Assembly: GCA_037447655.1 (NCBI GenBank)
Contig: JBBHKE010002397.1
Span: 5,891-69,890, forward strand
Source: Zygnema cylindricum
Taxonomy: Eukaryota > Streptophyta > Zygnematophyceae > Zygnematales > Zygnemataceae
Direction of reading: 5' to 3'
Length of the DNA: 64,000 nucleotides
The translations under genes and the position numbers were made by a program. The notes under the pieces were generated by a model. It saw nothing but the letters and a program-made list of their open reading frames with translations, made no database searches and had not been told where the DNA came from. Positions 21,901 to 33,836 of the stretch are shown here, piece after piece; the stretch's first letter is position 1, and each line of letters starts with the position of its first letter.

Positions 21901-23260
21901 TGTTTAGCTCCGGAATAAACAATACATCGGAGAATGTTAATATGGATGTCTTTCCTTCTACTAACACTTTCAGATCTACCGATCCTACAAGAGTAGTGGT
22001 GACTATCCTCCCATCCCCGTACTCTATCTCTACGGTGGGAATCTTTCTTATCTTAGTGAACAGGTGTCTATCCTTACACATGTGCATTGAGGCACCTGAA
22101 TCTATAATCCAGCCTGCTTCACCTTTCAATCCACCGTAAGCACATTTCTGCCTTCGTGGAATTTCAACCTCAGTTTTCGCCTCCAACTCCTCATCCAAAA
22201 GGAGCTCATCGTCCTCGTCCTCGGATTCCGCCTCAAGTACCTGTGTGACAAGGGCCTTTTTCTTTCCTCTCGGGGTACCACCGGTCTGTCCCTCCTTTAA
22301 TCGAAGCTCGGTTAGCTTGGTGCACTCTGCCATATAGTGCCCCGGTTTCTTACAAAAATGACATAAACCTTTGGGAGCCCTTGGTTCGAACTCGCCAACC
22401 TGTTTTTTCTGCTCCCTACCCCCATAGTTTCCGACTGGTTTCCGGGAATCCTTGTTCCTCCAATCGGTCGCTGTTGCCAAGGCTTGGCCACTCTTTCCTC
22501 CCCTTCGGATCTCAATCGTATTCTCTCGAACGAGAATCATCCCTACCACTGAGTTCCATATCCACCTTGAGTCCGGCAAGTCCTGCACACGGTTGACTAT
22601 GTTCTCGAACTCATCAGGTAACTTCATTAGTAAACAGTTAACTTTTTCTTTTTCACTAAAAACTTTACCCGCACTCTCTAGCTCCATGAAGAGTGTAGCA
22701 AGCTCATTGCAAAAATCCAACATATTTCCCCCTTTGTATACATACTCCTTAACTTTCTGATCAGCCAACTGTTGTTGCTGAATCGTACCACTTCGGTACA
22801 TCTCTATGAGAGCCATCCAAAGATCGGATGCCCTCTCTACCTGCAAATGAGGACATGCAAGTCCTTGAGTGAGATGGCGTAGGATGAAGTGCTTTGCCGC
22901 CATATTGTTGAAGTCCCAGGTTTCAATATCATTCTCCTCGTTCCTCGGAATAGGTGACATGAATGCTAAACCAGTTGCTATTGGTGTGGTCGCCTCCTTC
23001 TCCTTTCCTTTGTCCACCACCTCTCCTTCCTTTGTTTCCTCCGTTGAAGGTGAATCCTCTTTCCTGGTGAATCTGCTTCCTTTAAACCCTAGAGGAATTC
23101 TAAGACTTGATGGACGCCCCAATCGTCCACTCACTATCCCCCAAAACCTTTTTTCGCATAGAGCTCCTATCATCATATTTTCCCAGTATATGAAGCCAGT
23201 TCCATTAAATATTGGTACCCTAGAGGGTGGGCCCATAACCTGAAACTCTGAGACCTCCAT
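18903..23260 (-). CDS. CA1 Gag-Pol polyprotein (Gag, protease, integrase, RT, RNase H), one frameshift
   Basis: A 1351-residue open frame (23260-19205) plus a continuation in another frame (19286-18903). Order: UBN2-type Gag (about 15-250); zinc knuckle C300-C303-H308-C313; protease IIDSGA at 384-390; integrase zinc finger H519, H524, C553, C556; integrase catalytic D584, D647 and E683 (D-35-E spacing); RT about 955-1200 with YVDD at 1122-1125; RNase H D1302. Near residue 1326 one base is missing (TGCTTTGG where CA2 has TGCTATTGG), which throws RNase H out of frame. The rest of RNase H, through CDNQAAIAIS to the tail, resumes in the second frame. The first ATG (23260) lies 20 nt inside the LTR. 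The next, 23236, lies in the primer-binding site. All catalytic residues before the frameshift look intact. Confidence 0.9.
23226..23240 (-). promoter_or_regulatory. CA1 primer-binding site (initiator tRNA-Met anticodon arm)
   Basis: On the minus strand GGTTATGGGCCCACC follows the LTR end directly. It is the exact complement of GGUGGGCCCAUAACC, the anticodon arm of plant initiator tRNA-Met (recalled sequence). This is half-tRNA priming as described for Drosophila copia. The site also encodes Gag residues VMGPP. Confidence 0.8.
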
Positions 23261-24289
23261 AAGTCCTCAGAGTGGACAGCTTCCAAGAAGCCTCTAGGAT
23301 AATCCTGACCCCTTTGTGTTTAAGCAAAAATAACTGCCACCCTGGCAGACAAAAACTCTTACCAACTTCACCCCTGTGAAGACAAGACTCCCCTGAGTCG
23401 ATAGCAAAAAGAATCTCTGAATTTGCTCCCTTGAGCAGTAAGTTATGGAGGGTCAAAGTTGACCTTTTGTACAGAAGCTCTCTGGGAGAGGGGGTCCTAT
23501 CTTCTAATTTTTCTAAGTCCTATCTCTCTCACAGACTCTATCTACTGATGTACGGAACCATTCAGAATTGAGTTCCGTACGTAAAAGTACAGCTGCCGGT
23601 GTACTTTATGTACGGACATTGTACGACATGGCCAAAATGTCGACACATGTCAAATCCGGATTCGGTGCCATAATCTCCGGAGATTCCACAATCCAACGGA
23701 ATTTCGCCACGCGTCATCCGATGTGGTGATGGCCACAAACCGCCGAAATCTTCCTCCGCGATCTCGGCGCTAATCCCGACCGTCCGATTAAATTCGGCTT
23801 TAATCGTAGCCGTAATAAATACATGCGCGGTATTTGTTTCTTTTACGAAACAAATGCGCGGTACTGATTTTTGTCCGTACCGTAAGTCGTACATTATATA
23901 TTACTGGATCTATGTATCCCGTAATTCATTGCAGTTAAATGGTTTATCGCTTGTATACAAATGTAAATAATTATCAAACTATATGCTAGGTAACACTACC
24001 GCTAGATTAAACGGTTAAGGCTACCGGCTATTTCGTGTCTGCCGGCCGGCAGGTTCAAGGATCAAATCCTGCCGCCGGCACATACATTTTAATTAAATAA
24101 ATAAACCCTAATATAAAATTCCCGTAAACCTCAGGATAGCCAAGGTAGCTATGGCTCTAGCTTCCTCTCCAATTTCTTAGTGACTGCGACAAGTTTGAGA
24201 GTTGGAGAGAGAAGTTAGAGATAGACTGCCTCGACTTCTATATTTCTTTTCAGACCTAGAAAATACTAATAAAACCATTAGTTTCTACA
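23241..24289 (-). repeat. CA1 5' LTR
   Basis: 1049 bp, minus-strand TGTAGAAACT to CAGAGTTTCA. The likely Gag ATG is at 23258-23260, inside the LTR. The flank CAGAACTACTGC belongs to the CopB integrase. Confidence 0.9.
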
Positions 24290-25287
24290 CAGAACTACTG
24301 CAATCATTCATCATTTCATTATTACCAAACTGAATGCCTTCTATTACCCCAAGCTTTTTCATTTCCCTCAACCTATCAAAATGCACATGCCCCAATTGTT
24401 TATGCCAAATCATCAACTTAGGAACACCAAAATAGTAAGCATTCTTCTTTCATTACTCAGGTTAAGCCTAAACATTCCTTCGTTACCCTTATCTGCCGTG
24501 AAGTAAACTTCATCCCCATACTTAGCTGTAAAGACTCCCTTTCTAGTGAAGGTATCAAACTCTTTGTCATCTAACACAAACTTAGAGACAAGATTTTTAC
24601 TCAGGTGAGGAATATAGAGTACATTTGAGAATGTGAGTATAGAAGTCTTACCCTCTACTAAGACTTTCAGATCTACTGATCGTACTAGATCTATAGTAAC
24701 CACTCTCCCATCCCCATACTCTATTTCTATAGTAGGGATTTTCCTTTGCTAAGTGAAGAGGTCCTTATCACGACACATATGCATGGATGCACCTGAGTCG
24801 ATGATCCATCCTTCCTGTGGAGCTTCCCGAATTGCTCCAAAGGCACACCTTTGTCTCGGAGGGATCTCATTCTCCTCCAGACTCTTGTGAAGAAGAACCT
24901 CCCCATCCTCCTCAGAGGACTCGTCCTCGGTCTCTCGTGTCACCTTTGTGACCAAAAGCGCCTTTTTCATCCCTGCCAAAGAACCCCCTCCATGGTTCTC
25001 TTGGTGCCTCAGCTCTGATAGCTTGATACAATCCGCGATAAAGTGTCCGGCTTTTTGCAAAAATGAAATAGGCCTTTTGTGGGCCTCGGTCCTCCAGGCT
25101 GAATTCTTTCTCTTTTGTATGCTTTTTTTGGGTCCGGTTTCCACCTGTCCCCTCCAGCGACTGGAGCTTGAAAGCTCTTTCCTCCTCTCTTGATTTCAAT
25201 CGTGTTCTCTTGCACAAGTATCATGCGGACCACTATATTCCACTTCCATGAACTATCAGTCATTTCCTGTACTCTGTACACTATATT
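24290..25287 (-). pseudogene. CopB gag C-terminus, zinc knuckle, protease and integrase N-terminus
   Basis: Minus-strand remnants: gag around 25009-25281 (VVRMILVQENTIEI), a zinc knuckle split between frames (FHFCKKP and GHFIADC), protease WIIDSGASMHMC at about 24780-24815, and integrase N-terminus 24303-24700. Several frameshifts, including one after KKP and one at the RRM/LTIL position near 24430, break it. It is bounded by CA1 on the low side and CA2 on the high side. The ATATT at 25283-25287 is one copy of the CA2 target duplication. Confidence 0.85.
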
Positions 25288-26346
25288 TGTAGAAATTAAT
25301 GGTTCCTTTCTAAGTATTTTCTAGGTCTAAATTAAAATACAGAAAGAAGCCGAGGCTTCTATCTCTAACTTCTCTCTCCAACTCCCACACTTGTCGCAGT
25401 CATTGGGAAGTTGGAGTGGAAGCTAGAGCCATGGCTGCCTAGGCTATCCAGAGATTTACGGGAAATAGATTAGTTGTTTACCGGGTTATTTACTAAAATG
25501 ATTGGTGTCAAAAACAGGATTTGATCCTGGTACCTACGGAATGACAGATAGCCGGCAGCCGGTAGCCCTAACCGTTAAGTCTAAATCCAACGATACTTAG
25601 TATAGGGTTTGATAATTATTTAAATACAATTACGTTGGATAATTTATTTAACTACAATTGCGTAGGGGATACATAGATCCAGTTATGTAAAAGTACGGAT
25701 TAAGGTACGGACAAGGAACAAGTATCGCGCATTTGTTTCGATAGCGAAATGAATACCGCACAGGTATTTATTACGGCCACGATTAAATATGCATTTAATC
25801 GGACGAACGTAATGAATGTCGAGATCGCGGAAGAGGATTTCGGCGGTTTGTGGTCATTGCCACATCGGATGACACGTGGCAGAAAGACATTGGATCGCGG
25901 CATCTCCGGGGATTAAGGGAGCGAATCCGGATATACCACGTGTCGACATTTAGGACATGCCGTACAGTATTCGTACAAAAAGTACACTGACAGCTGTACT
26001 TTTGTGTACGGAGGAGTAATATGATTGGTCTGTACATTAGTAGATAGAGTTTGTGAGAGATATAGGACTTAGAAAAAAATTGGTAGATAGGACCCTCTCT
26101 TCAGAGAGCTTCGGTACAAAAGGTCAACTTTGACCCTACATAACTTACTGCTCAAGGGAGCAAATGCAGAGATTCTTTTTGGTATCGACTCAGGGGAGTC
26201 TTGCCTTCACAAGGGTGAAGGTGGTCAGAGTTTTTGTTTGCCAGGGTGACAGTAGTTCTTGCTGAAACACAAAGGGGTCAGGGTTATCTTAGAGTCTTCT
26301 TGGAAGTTGTCCACTCTGAGGACTTATGGAGGTCTCAAAGTTTCAG
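25288..26346 (+). repeat. CA2 5' LTR
   Basis: 1059 bp from TGTAGAAATTAATGG to AAAGTTTCA. It contains the Gag ATG at 26326 and the conserved stem-loop (AGGATTTGATCCTGG near 25516). Confidence 0.92.
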
Positions 26347-29300
26347 GTTATGGGCCCACCCTCTAGGGTACCCATATTTAATGGAACTAGTTTCATACAC
26401 AGGGAAAGTATGATGATAGGAGCCTTATACGAGAAAAGGTTTTGGGGGATAGTGTGTGGACGAGTGGGGCGTCCATCAAATCTTGGAGTCCCTCCAAGGT
26501 TTGGAGGAAGCAGATTCACAAGGAAAGCAGATCCATTTTCAACGGAGGAGACAAAAGAATGAGAGGTGGTGGACAAAGCAACGGAGAAGGAGACGACCTC
26601 ACCAATAGCAACTGTTTCAACATTCATGTCACCTATTCCGAGGAACGAGGAGAATGATAATGATACCTAAGAATTCAACAATATGGCGGCAAAGCACTTC
26701 ATCCTTTGCCATCTTACTCAAGGGCTTGCATGTCCTCATTTGTAGGTAGAAAGGGCATCCAATCTTTGGATGGCTCTCATAGAGATGTACCGAAGTAGTA
26801 CGATTCAGCAACAACAGTTGGCTGATCAGAAAGTTAAGGAGTATGTATACAAAGGGGGGAAGATGTTGGATTTCTGCAATGAGCTTGCTACACTTTTTAT
26901 GGAGCTAGAGAGTGCTAGAAAAGATTTTAGTGAAAAAGAAAAGGTTAACTGTTTACTGATGAAGTTACCCGATGAGTTCGAAAACATAGTCAACTGTGTG
27001 CAGGACTTGCCGGACTCAAGGTGGATATGGAACTCAGTGGTAGGGATGATTCTCGTTCGGGAGAATACGATTGAGATCCGAATTGGAGGAAAGAGTGGGC
27101 AAGCTTTAACAGCTGGGACCGATTGGAAGAACAAGATTCTCGGAAACCGGTCGGAAACTATGGGGGGAGGGAGCAGAAAAATCAGACCGACGAGTTCGGA
27201 CCAAGGGCTCCCAAAGGTTTATGTCATTTTTGTAAGAAACCGGGGCACTATATGGCAGAGTGCACTAAGCTAACCGAGCTTCGGTTAAAGGAGGGGCAGA
27301 CAGGTGGAACCCCGTGAGGAAAGAAAAAGGCCATTGTGACACAGGTAAACGAGGCGGAATCCGAGGACGAGGATGATAAGCTTCTATTGGATGAGGAGTT
27401 GGAGGCGAAAAACGAGGTCGAAATTCCACGAAGGCAGAAATGTGCTTACGGTGGATTGAAAGGTGAAGCAGGCTCGATTGTAGATTATGGTGCCTCCATG
27501 CACATGTGTAAGGATAAGCACCTGTTCACTAAGATAAAAAAGATTCCCACCGTAGAGATAGACTACGGGGATGGGAGGATTGTCACTATTACTCTTGTAG
27601 GATCGGTAGATCTGAAAGTGTTAGTAGAAGGAAAGACATCTATAGTACATTCTCCGATGTATTGTTTATTCCTGAGCTGAACACAAACCTCATCTCTACA
27701 TCTGTATTAGATGATAAGGGTTTTTTTACTAGCACTAGGGAAGGAGTCTTTAGTGCTAGTTTTGAGGAAGAGGTCTATTTCATTGCCGAGAAAGGTAGCC
27801 AAGGGATGTTTAGGCTGATTTTAAGTTATGAAACAAAGAAACTTTATTATGCTGGTGTTCATGATATTATGATGTGGCATAAGAGGCTTGGGCATGTGAA
27901 TCTAGATAAGTTAAGAGAGATGAAAAAGATGGGTGTGGTGGAAGGGATTCAGTTCAGTGAGAGTGATAATATAAGTGATTGTAGTGGATGTGCTCAAGGT
28001 ATAGCACACAGATTACCCTCTCCCAAAACAACCACTTATAAAGGAGAAAATTTTTTAGATTTAGTACACAAAGATATTTGGGGACCGGCTAAAGTGCCCT
28101 CACCGGGGGGGGAAAAGATTTATGATGAGTATCACTGATGATTGGTCTCGGTATTCCAAGGTGTATTTTTTGGAAAACAAGTCAGAGGCTCAGGATTGTT
28201 TTAGACAATATAAAGCATGGAGCGAAAAACTCCATGAATTTCCAATCAAGAGAGTAAGGAGTGACAATGGTGGAGAATATACTTCTAACCAGTTTGAGGA
28301 TTTTCAGAGGGAAGATGGAGTCCAACACCAAAAGACAGTTCCAGAAAACCCAGAACAGAATGGGGTAGCTGAAAGATTAAATAGGACACTAAGTGATAGT
28401 GCTAGAAGTATGTTGTCGGACAAGAAGATAGGTAAAAGGTTTTGGGCAGAAGCAATGAACTGTGCTAATTACCTCAAAAATAGAGTTCTTACTTCAGCTG
28501 TAAAAGATCAAACACCTTATGAGAGATGGACAGGCCGGAAACCAGACATATCTCACTTAAAGGTTTTCGGCAGCCAAGTATTCAATCTAGATACAGATCG
28601 GTCTAATTGGAAGTTAAATCCCAAAGGATAACCGAGATGCTTATTAGGATATGATGAGGATGTTAAAGGATTTAGAGTTTATGATCTAAAAAGGGAAGAT
28701 ATAATCTTAGTAAAGCATCTAGTAGTTATGGATGAAGGAAAGTCTGTGGATCCATTCAAATATACAAAGTCAGTAAAAATCAGATTTGAGTCGGAAAATT
28801 CCGATGACTTTGAACTTCATCCAGGTTTTAGAGAACATGACATTCTTGCAGGTACAAATCAGACTGAAAAGAACTCGGCTGCGAAAAATCCAGTGACAAC
28901 TCTACCCGAAGCGGAAGACGTGGTGGAAACTGATTCGGAATCAAGGGACAGGGGAGAAGGCGAGATTGTTCGAAAGAACCCACGAGAACCATCTATTCCG
29001 GCCACAGATTTTGAGGGGGGAAGGAGAAGTAGCAAAAGATTGCAGGAAAAACATGTTAATATCAAGGTAACAAAACTATCTCAACAAGATGAACCTCAAA
29101 CTTATGAGGAGGTGATGACTTGCCCAGAAAGAAACCGGTGGAAGACAGCCATCAATGAGGAGATGGCCTCAATTATGGCAACCGATACTTGGGACTTGGT
29201 GGATTGTCCACCTAACTGAAAACCCATCGGTTGTAAGTGGGTTTTCAAATTAAAACTGAACCCAGATAACACGATTGAGCGCTACAAGGCCCGATTTGTG

Positions 29301-30680
29301 GCAAAGGGATTTACACAAAAGGAGGGAATTGACTACGAGGAAACCTTTGCCCTGGTCGTCAGATTTCCCTCCGTCCGCAAACTTCTCAATTTGGCACCAG
29401 CGGAAGAGATGGAGGTACACCAGATAGACATCAAGACAACCTTTTTGCATGGAGAATTGGAAGAAGAGATCTTCATGCGACAACCCGAAGGATTTGTGGA
29501 GGAAGGAGATGAGAGTAAGGTATGCCGGCTGATTAAATCTCTTTATGGTTTGAAACAGGCGCCTCGACAGTGGAATAAGAAGCTTGATGAGTTTTTTACC
29601 GGTCTGGGTTATATCCGGATCAGTTCAGATCACTCAATCTAAGTTTTTGAAGATGAGGAAGGTGTTATATTTATTGCTATTTATGTTGATGATTTGCTTG
29701 TTTTAAGTAAATCAATGGAAAAAATAAAATAAATGAAAACCGATCTTAAGGGGAGATTTGAAATGAAGGATATGGGGGAAGCAAAATATATTTTGGGAAT
29801 TCAAGTGGAAAGAGACCGAAAAAGAAAGATTATAAGATTGACTCAAAAAGAAACAATAGGGAACATGCTTGAAAAATTTCATATGGATAAAGCTAATAGT
29901 TGTACAACTCCAATGGAGTTAAAGAAGGGAAGTGAGGGGAGTGAGGAAGAAGGAGTCAAAGTCTTAGACGAGGAATTATCCCTTGAAGAACAGAAGTTCA
30001 TGCAGACTATTCTTTACAGGCAAGTAGTGGGAAGTCTAATCTATTTTATGAATTGTACCCGACCGGATTTAGCTGCAGCTATAGGAGTGCTGAGTAGAAG
30101 TCTAAATGCTCCCACTAAGAGGGATTGGGAGGCAGCTAAGAGAGTCTTTAGATATTTGATAGGAACTAGGGATCTATGGTTGCATTTGAGTGGGGAGAAT
30201 ACTGACATCACTACTTGGATTGATGCCAGTTATGGTGATGCTCCGATGAGGAGATGTACTTCTAGATATATATTATATGTGGGTGATGGGGCTTGCTATT
30301 GGAGTAGCTAGCAGCAAAAGGTTATTGCTCAGTCCACCATGGAGGCTGAGTATATGACATCTTGCTCTGCTGTAAAAGAATTGATGTGGGTCAAGTCTTT
30401 GCTTGGTGAGCTCGGTCACCTTAAGAGTGGTGTGCCGAAAATATTTTGTGATAATCAGGCAGCAATCGCTATTTCTGCCAATCCTAAACATCATTTTAAA
30501 GCCAAACACATGGACATTAGACTCAGCTTTGTTAGAGAGAAAGTAGAAAACAAAATAATCAGTTTAGAGTACCGACCTGATAGCGAGATTGTAGCAGATA
30601 TATGATGACCAAACATGTGCCTTCCCCTAAGCTAATTTTCTGCAAAGAGAAGTGTGGTCTAAAATTAAATATTGACTAGA
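26326..30680 (+). pseudogene. CA2 degenerate Gag-Pol polyprotein
   Basis: The same domain order as CA1, read in at least nine pieces: gag 26326-27120; zinc knuckle CHFCKKPGHYMAEC at about 27218-27260; protease IVDYGAS, where the catalytic DSG serine has become Tyr (about 27478); integrase 27840-28520 with SDNGGEYTSNQF and EQNGVAERLNRT; RT 29100-29960 with YVDDLL near 29685; RNase H 30200-30605. Stops include TGA 29217, TAA 29640 and TAA 29731, and there are several frameshifts. The loss of the protease serine means the element was already incapable of processing its own Gag-Pol. Confidence 0.88.
26347..26361 (+). promoter_or_regulatory. CA2 primer-binding site (half-tRNA type)
   Basis: GGTTATGGGCCCACC directly after the LTR end CA, identical to that of CA1, CopB and CopD and complementary to the anticodon arm of initiator tRNA-Met. 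Confidence 0.8.
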
Positions 30681-30692
30681 AAATAAGGGGAG

Positions 30693-31798
30693 TGTAGAAA
30701 TTAATGGTTCCTTTCTAAGTATTTTCTAGGTCTAAATTAAAATACAGAAAGAAGCCGAGGCTTCTATCTCTAACTTCTCTCTCCAACTCCCACACTTGTC
30801 GCAGTCATTGGGAAGTTGGAGTGGAAGCTAGAGCCATGGCTGCCTAGGCTATCCAGAGATTTACGGGAAATAGATTAGTTGTTTACCGGGTTATTTACTA
30901 AAATGATTGGTGTCAAAAACAGGATTTGATCCTGGTACCTACGGAATGACAGATAGCCGGCAGCCGGTAGCCCTAACCGTTAAGTCTAAATCCAACGATA
31001 CTTAGTATAGGGTTTGATAATTATTTAAATACAATTACGTTGGATAATTTATTTAACTACAATTGCGTAGGGGATACATAGATCCAGTTATGTAAAAGTA
31101 CGGATTAAGGTACGGACAAGGAACAAGTATCGCGCATTTGTTTCGATAGCGAAATGAATACCGCACAGGTATTTATTACGGCCACGATTAAATATGCATT
31201 TAATCGGACGAACGTAATGAATGTCGAGATCGCGGAAGAGGATTTCGGCGGTTTGTGGTCATTGCCACATCGGATGACACGTGGCAAAAAGACATTGGAT
31301 CGCGACATATCCGGGGATTAAGGGAGCGAATCCGGATATACCACGTGTCGACATTTAGGACATGCCGTACAGTATTCGTACAAAAAGTACACTGACAGCT
31401 GTACTTTTGTGTACGGAGGAGTAATAAGATTGGTCCGTACATTAGTAGATAGAGTTTGTGAGAGAGATATGAATTAGAAAAAAATTGGTAGATAGGACCC
31501 TCTCTCCCAAAGAGCTTCTGTACAAAAGGTCAACTTTGACCCTCCATAACTTATTCCTCAGAGGAGCAAATTCAAAGATTCGTTGACCCTCCATAACTTA
31601 CTGCTCAGAGGAGCAAATTCAAAGATTCTGTTTCCTATCGACTCAAGGGAGTCTTGCCTTCACAGGGGTGAAAGTGGTCAGAGTTTTTGTTTGCCAGGGT
31701 GGTAGTAATTCTTTCTGAAACACAAAGGGGTCAGGGTTATCCTAGAGGCTTCTTGGAAGCTGTCCACTCTGAGGACTTATGGAGGTCTCAAAGTTTCA
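30693..31798 (+). repeat. CA2 3' LTR with internal 47-bp tandem duplication
   Basis: 1106 bp, 47 longer than the 5' LTR. The excess is explained by a duplicated unit at 31536-31582 and 31583-31629 (TTGACCCTCCATAACTTA…). Otherwise it is close to the 5' LTR. Confidence 0.9.
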
Positions 31799-32446
31799 AT
31801 ATTCTCATACTCGTCGGGTAACTTCATGTTGAGAGTGTTAACCTTCATTTTTATTGTACCTGTCCATCCGACACTCGCCATCTCTATATACAAACATGAA
31901 AGATCATTACAGTAGTCTAACATCTTTCCCCCTTTGTAAGTATAATTTCCCAACTTTTGCTGTGCCAACTGGAGCTCTTGAATTGTACCAGCTCTATAGA
32001 TCTCTATCAAACTCACCCACAACTCCTCGGCCTTGTAAACGTGAACGTGAGGAGTTGCCAAAGCTTGTGTGAGGTGTCTCAGAGTGAAGTTCTTAGCAAC
32101 CATGTTGGTGTTTTCCCACATTTGAGTATCGGTCTCCACTGTCTTCACGATTGCCGCTCCGGGTGTCGTGGGAATAGGAGCAATAGGAGTAAGAGGTGTC
32201 TCTTTTTCTTTCCCTTTTTCGGACACGTTGCTGTCCCCATCATTTGCCTCCTCTGCTGCTGCAGATGTTGCTTCCGAAAACCTTATTTCACTAATTCCTG
32301 CTGGTGTTCCCTGAGGTGGACGTTTCACTTGTCTACTAACAATACCCCAGTATCGTTTTTCACACAAAGCCCTTATCATCATGGCTTCCCAATAGATAAA
32401 CCCTGATCCATTAAAGATGGGCACCCTAGAGGGTGGGCCCATAACC
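31799..32446 (-). pseudogene. CopB gag N-terminus
   Basis: Minus-strand frame reading VMGPPSRVPIFNGSGFIYWE through LPDEYENI, where CA2 interrupts it. The equivalent of the Gag ATG in the LTR reads CTG here (CTGGAGGACACAG). The only ATG is the one in the primer-binding site. UBN2-type gag sequence (ATPHVHVYKAEELWVSLIEI) is clear. Confidence 0.85.
32432..32446 (-). promoter_or_regulatory. CopB primer-binding site (half-tRNA type)
   Basis: Same 15-mer GGTTATGGGCCCACC on the minus strand, adjacent to the 5' LTR end (…GAATTGCA). Confidence 0.8.
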
Positions 32447-33478
32447 TGCAATTCTGTGTCCTCCAGTGGACTACAAAATTCAAGAAGCCTCTAGATAGTT
32501 AATAACTAACCCAATTTCAACGGCAACCACTGCTATCCAAGCAGACAAACAGATAATCTGACTGCACCCCTGTGTAGTGTGGATTCTTCTTAGTCCGTGG
32601 GAAAAAGAATCTCTGTAAACGCGTAACCAGGCGATAAGTTATGGGGTGGCAAGATGCCTATTTTATACAAACCCTCAAAGGGAGAGGTGACTATAAAAAC
32701 ACTAAGTCGTGATTCCCTCTAATAACTCCTATCTACTGAAGTACGGACCAATTATATTGCTGTACCGTACCAAAAAGTTCTATTGCTGGTGTACCTTTTG
32801 TACGACAAATGTACGACAATGCTATTACGTGGACGCTTGCCCTATTTTTACTCGTCCATATGTTCCTCGGAATTCTCGTGACCAAATGTGATCTCTCCAC
32901 GTGGCGCCAGGTCATGCCATGTCAAAAAAAGTCAAAGTGACCACTCCGGGATTTCGGCGATGATGTGCGTCGTTGGATATGAACCGAAATGCAATCTCAA
33001 CCGTTATAAATACTTGCGCAATATTTGTTTCGTTGTCGAAATAAAATGCGTGGTATCTGTTTCGAAATACTATCGTACTTCGTACTTTACAAAACTGTAT
33101 CTATGCACGTCGTATACAGTTTTAGTTAAATGAATTTGTTCACTCTTAAATAAATATATATCTATCTTACCCTATAGCATTTAGCATTGGTCATAGTCTA
33201 ATAGGATAAAACTGACCGCTACCGGCCAACTTGACGGACGTCAAGTACCGGGATCAAGTCCTGGGTCCGTCAGGTTTCTTTTTAGTAACCTACTAAAAAT
33301 AACTGCTTGTTGAACTAAGGCAGCCATGGTTCAACCATCTTCTCTATCCTTCAGTGACTACAACAAGTATGGGGGCTAGAGAGAGGAGGTGGAAGCAGGC
33401 TGTCTATCCTTTTCCTTTTCCTTTTACACTAACATATTTATACCTAGAAAATACTGTAGAAATCTATTGATTTCAACA
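32447..33478 (-). repeat. CopB 5' LTR
   Basis: 1032 bp, minus strand TGTTGAAATCAATAG to GAATTGCA, highly similar to 14668-15681. Confidence 0.88.
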
Positions 33479-33483
33479 AACTC

Positions 33484-33836
33484 CTTGCAGATGAACATCT
33501 GACGGCCAGTATTACCACCAAGACCTTCGAAGAGTATCGACAAGATTCTCTTTAATGTTGTTTTTCGTATAAAAACAAAATAGGCAGTACGATTTGGTAC
33601 GGAGGGTCGCGGATTTCTGTAAACTACGCCACTTTTCGCCTGATGGAAAGTTAACTTTATACACTAAAATAGGTACGAGTACAAAACCGTTTATTCTAAG
33701 CACAGTTTTGTATGCAACCGACATAAGTTAACTCCACTTTTTGTACGAATTTCCGTAATGAAGTACATTGTTGTACAAACAAACACCTTTCGTACACCAC
33801 ACTATTCAGGAATGCGTACATCATAATTGTTAACGC
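33484..33836. other. Repeat-derived intergenic sequence
   Basis: Contains TACACTAAAATAGGTACGAGTAC and TGCAACCGACATAAGTTAAC phrases that recur at 34510-34540 and 35315-35345. The open frame 33512-33724 comes from this repeat, and no gene is visible. Confidence 0.5.

Larger units (their letters stand above)
17842..24289 (-). mobile_element. CA1, nearly intact Copia retrotransposon nested in CopB
   Basis: 6.45-kb minus-strand element with LTRs 17842-18889 and 23241-24289, a polypurine tract at 18890-18901 and a primer-binding site at 23226-23240. It inserted into the integrase zinc finger of CopB, between the DCSSS and AQGKAHR codons. The right flank CAGAA has no clean partner on the left. The left junction reads TTGAGC|GAAAC, as if five bases (the rest of the duplication and the first LTR base) were deleted. 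The LTRs differ at only about ten of 1049 positions by eye, indicating a recent insertion. Confidence 0.9.
25288..31798 (+). mobile_element. CA2, Copia retrotransposon nested in CopB in opposite orientation
   Basis: 6.5 kb on the plus strand with LTRs 25288-26346 and 30693-31798, flanked by a perfect 5-bp duplication ATATT (25283-25287, 31799-31803). It is inserted in CopB gag. It is related to CA1 but broken by many stops and frameshifts. The primer-binding site is at 26347-26361 and the polypurine tract AAATAAGGGGAG at 30681-30692. Confidence 0.92.
14668..33478 (-). mobile_element. CopB, Ty1/Copia retrotransposon split by two nested Copia elements
   Basis: Minus-strand element with LTRs 14668-15681 (3') and 32447-33478 (5'). 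Flanks are AACTT and AACTC, a likely target duplication with one change. Its own sequence is 15682-17840, 24290-25287 and 31799-32446. The protein alignment runs smoothly across both gaps: integrase zinc finger across CA1, gag KLPDEYENI/YRVQ across CA2. Without the insertions it is about 5.85 kb. It is defective: RNase H is deleted near 15863, there is a TGA in RT, and gag has lost its LTR ATG (CTG). Confidence 0.88.

Noticed and set aside
20514-23243. Plus-strand open frames opposite CA1 (20514-20720, 21849-22139, 22869-23243)
   Set aside because: Antisense shadows of the long polyprotein frame.
14668-33478. Interpretation as a tandem or inverted duplication of one element
   Set aside because: Clean CA2 target duplication, distinct LTR families and continuous CopB protein across the gaps show nested insertions.
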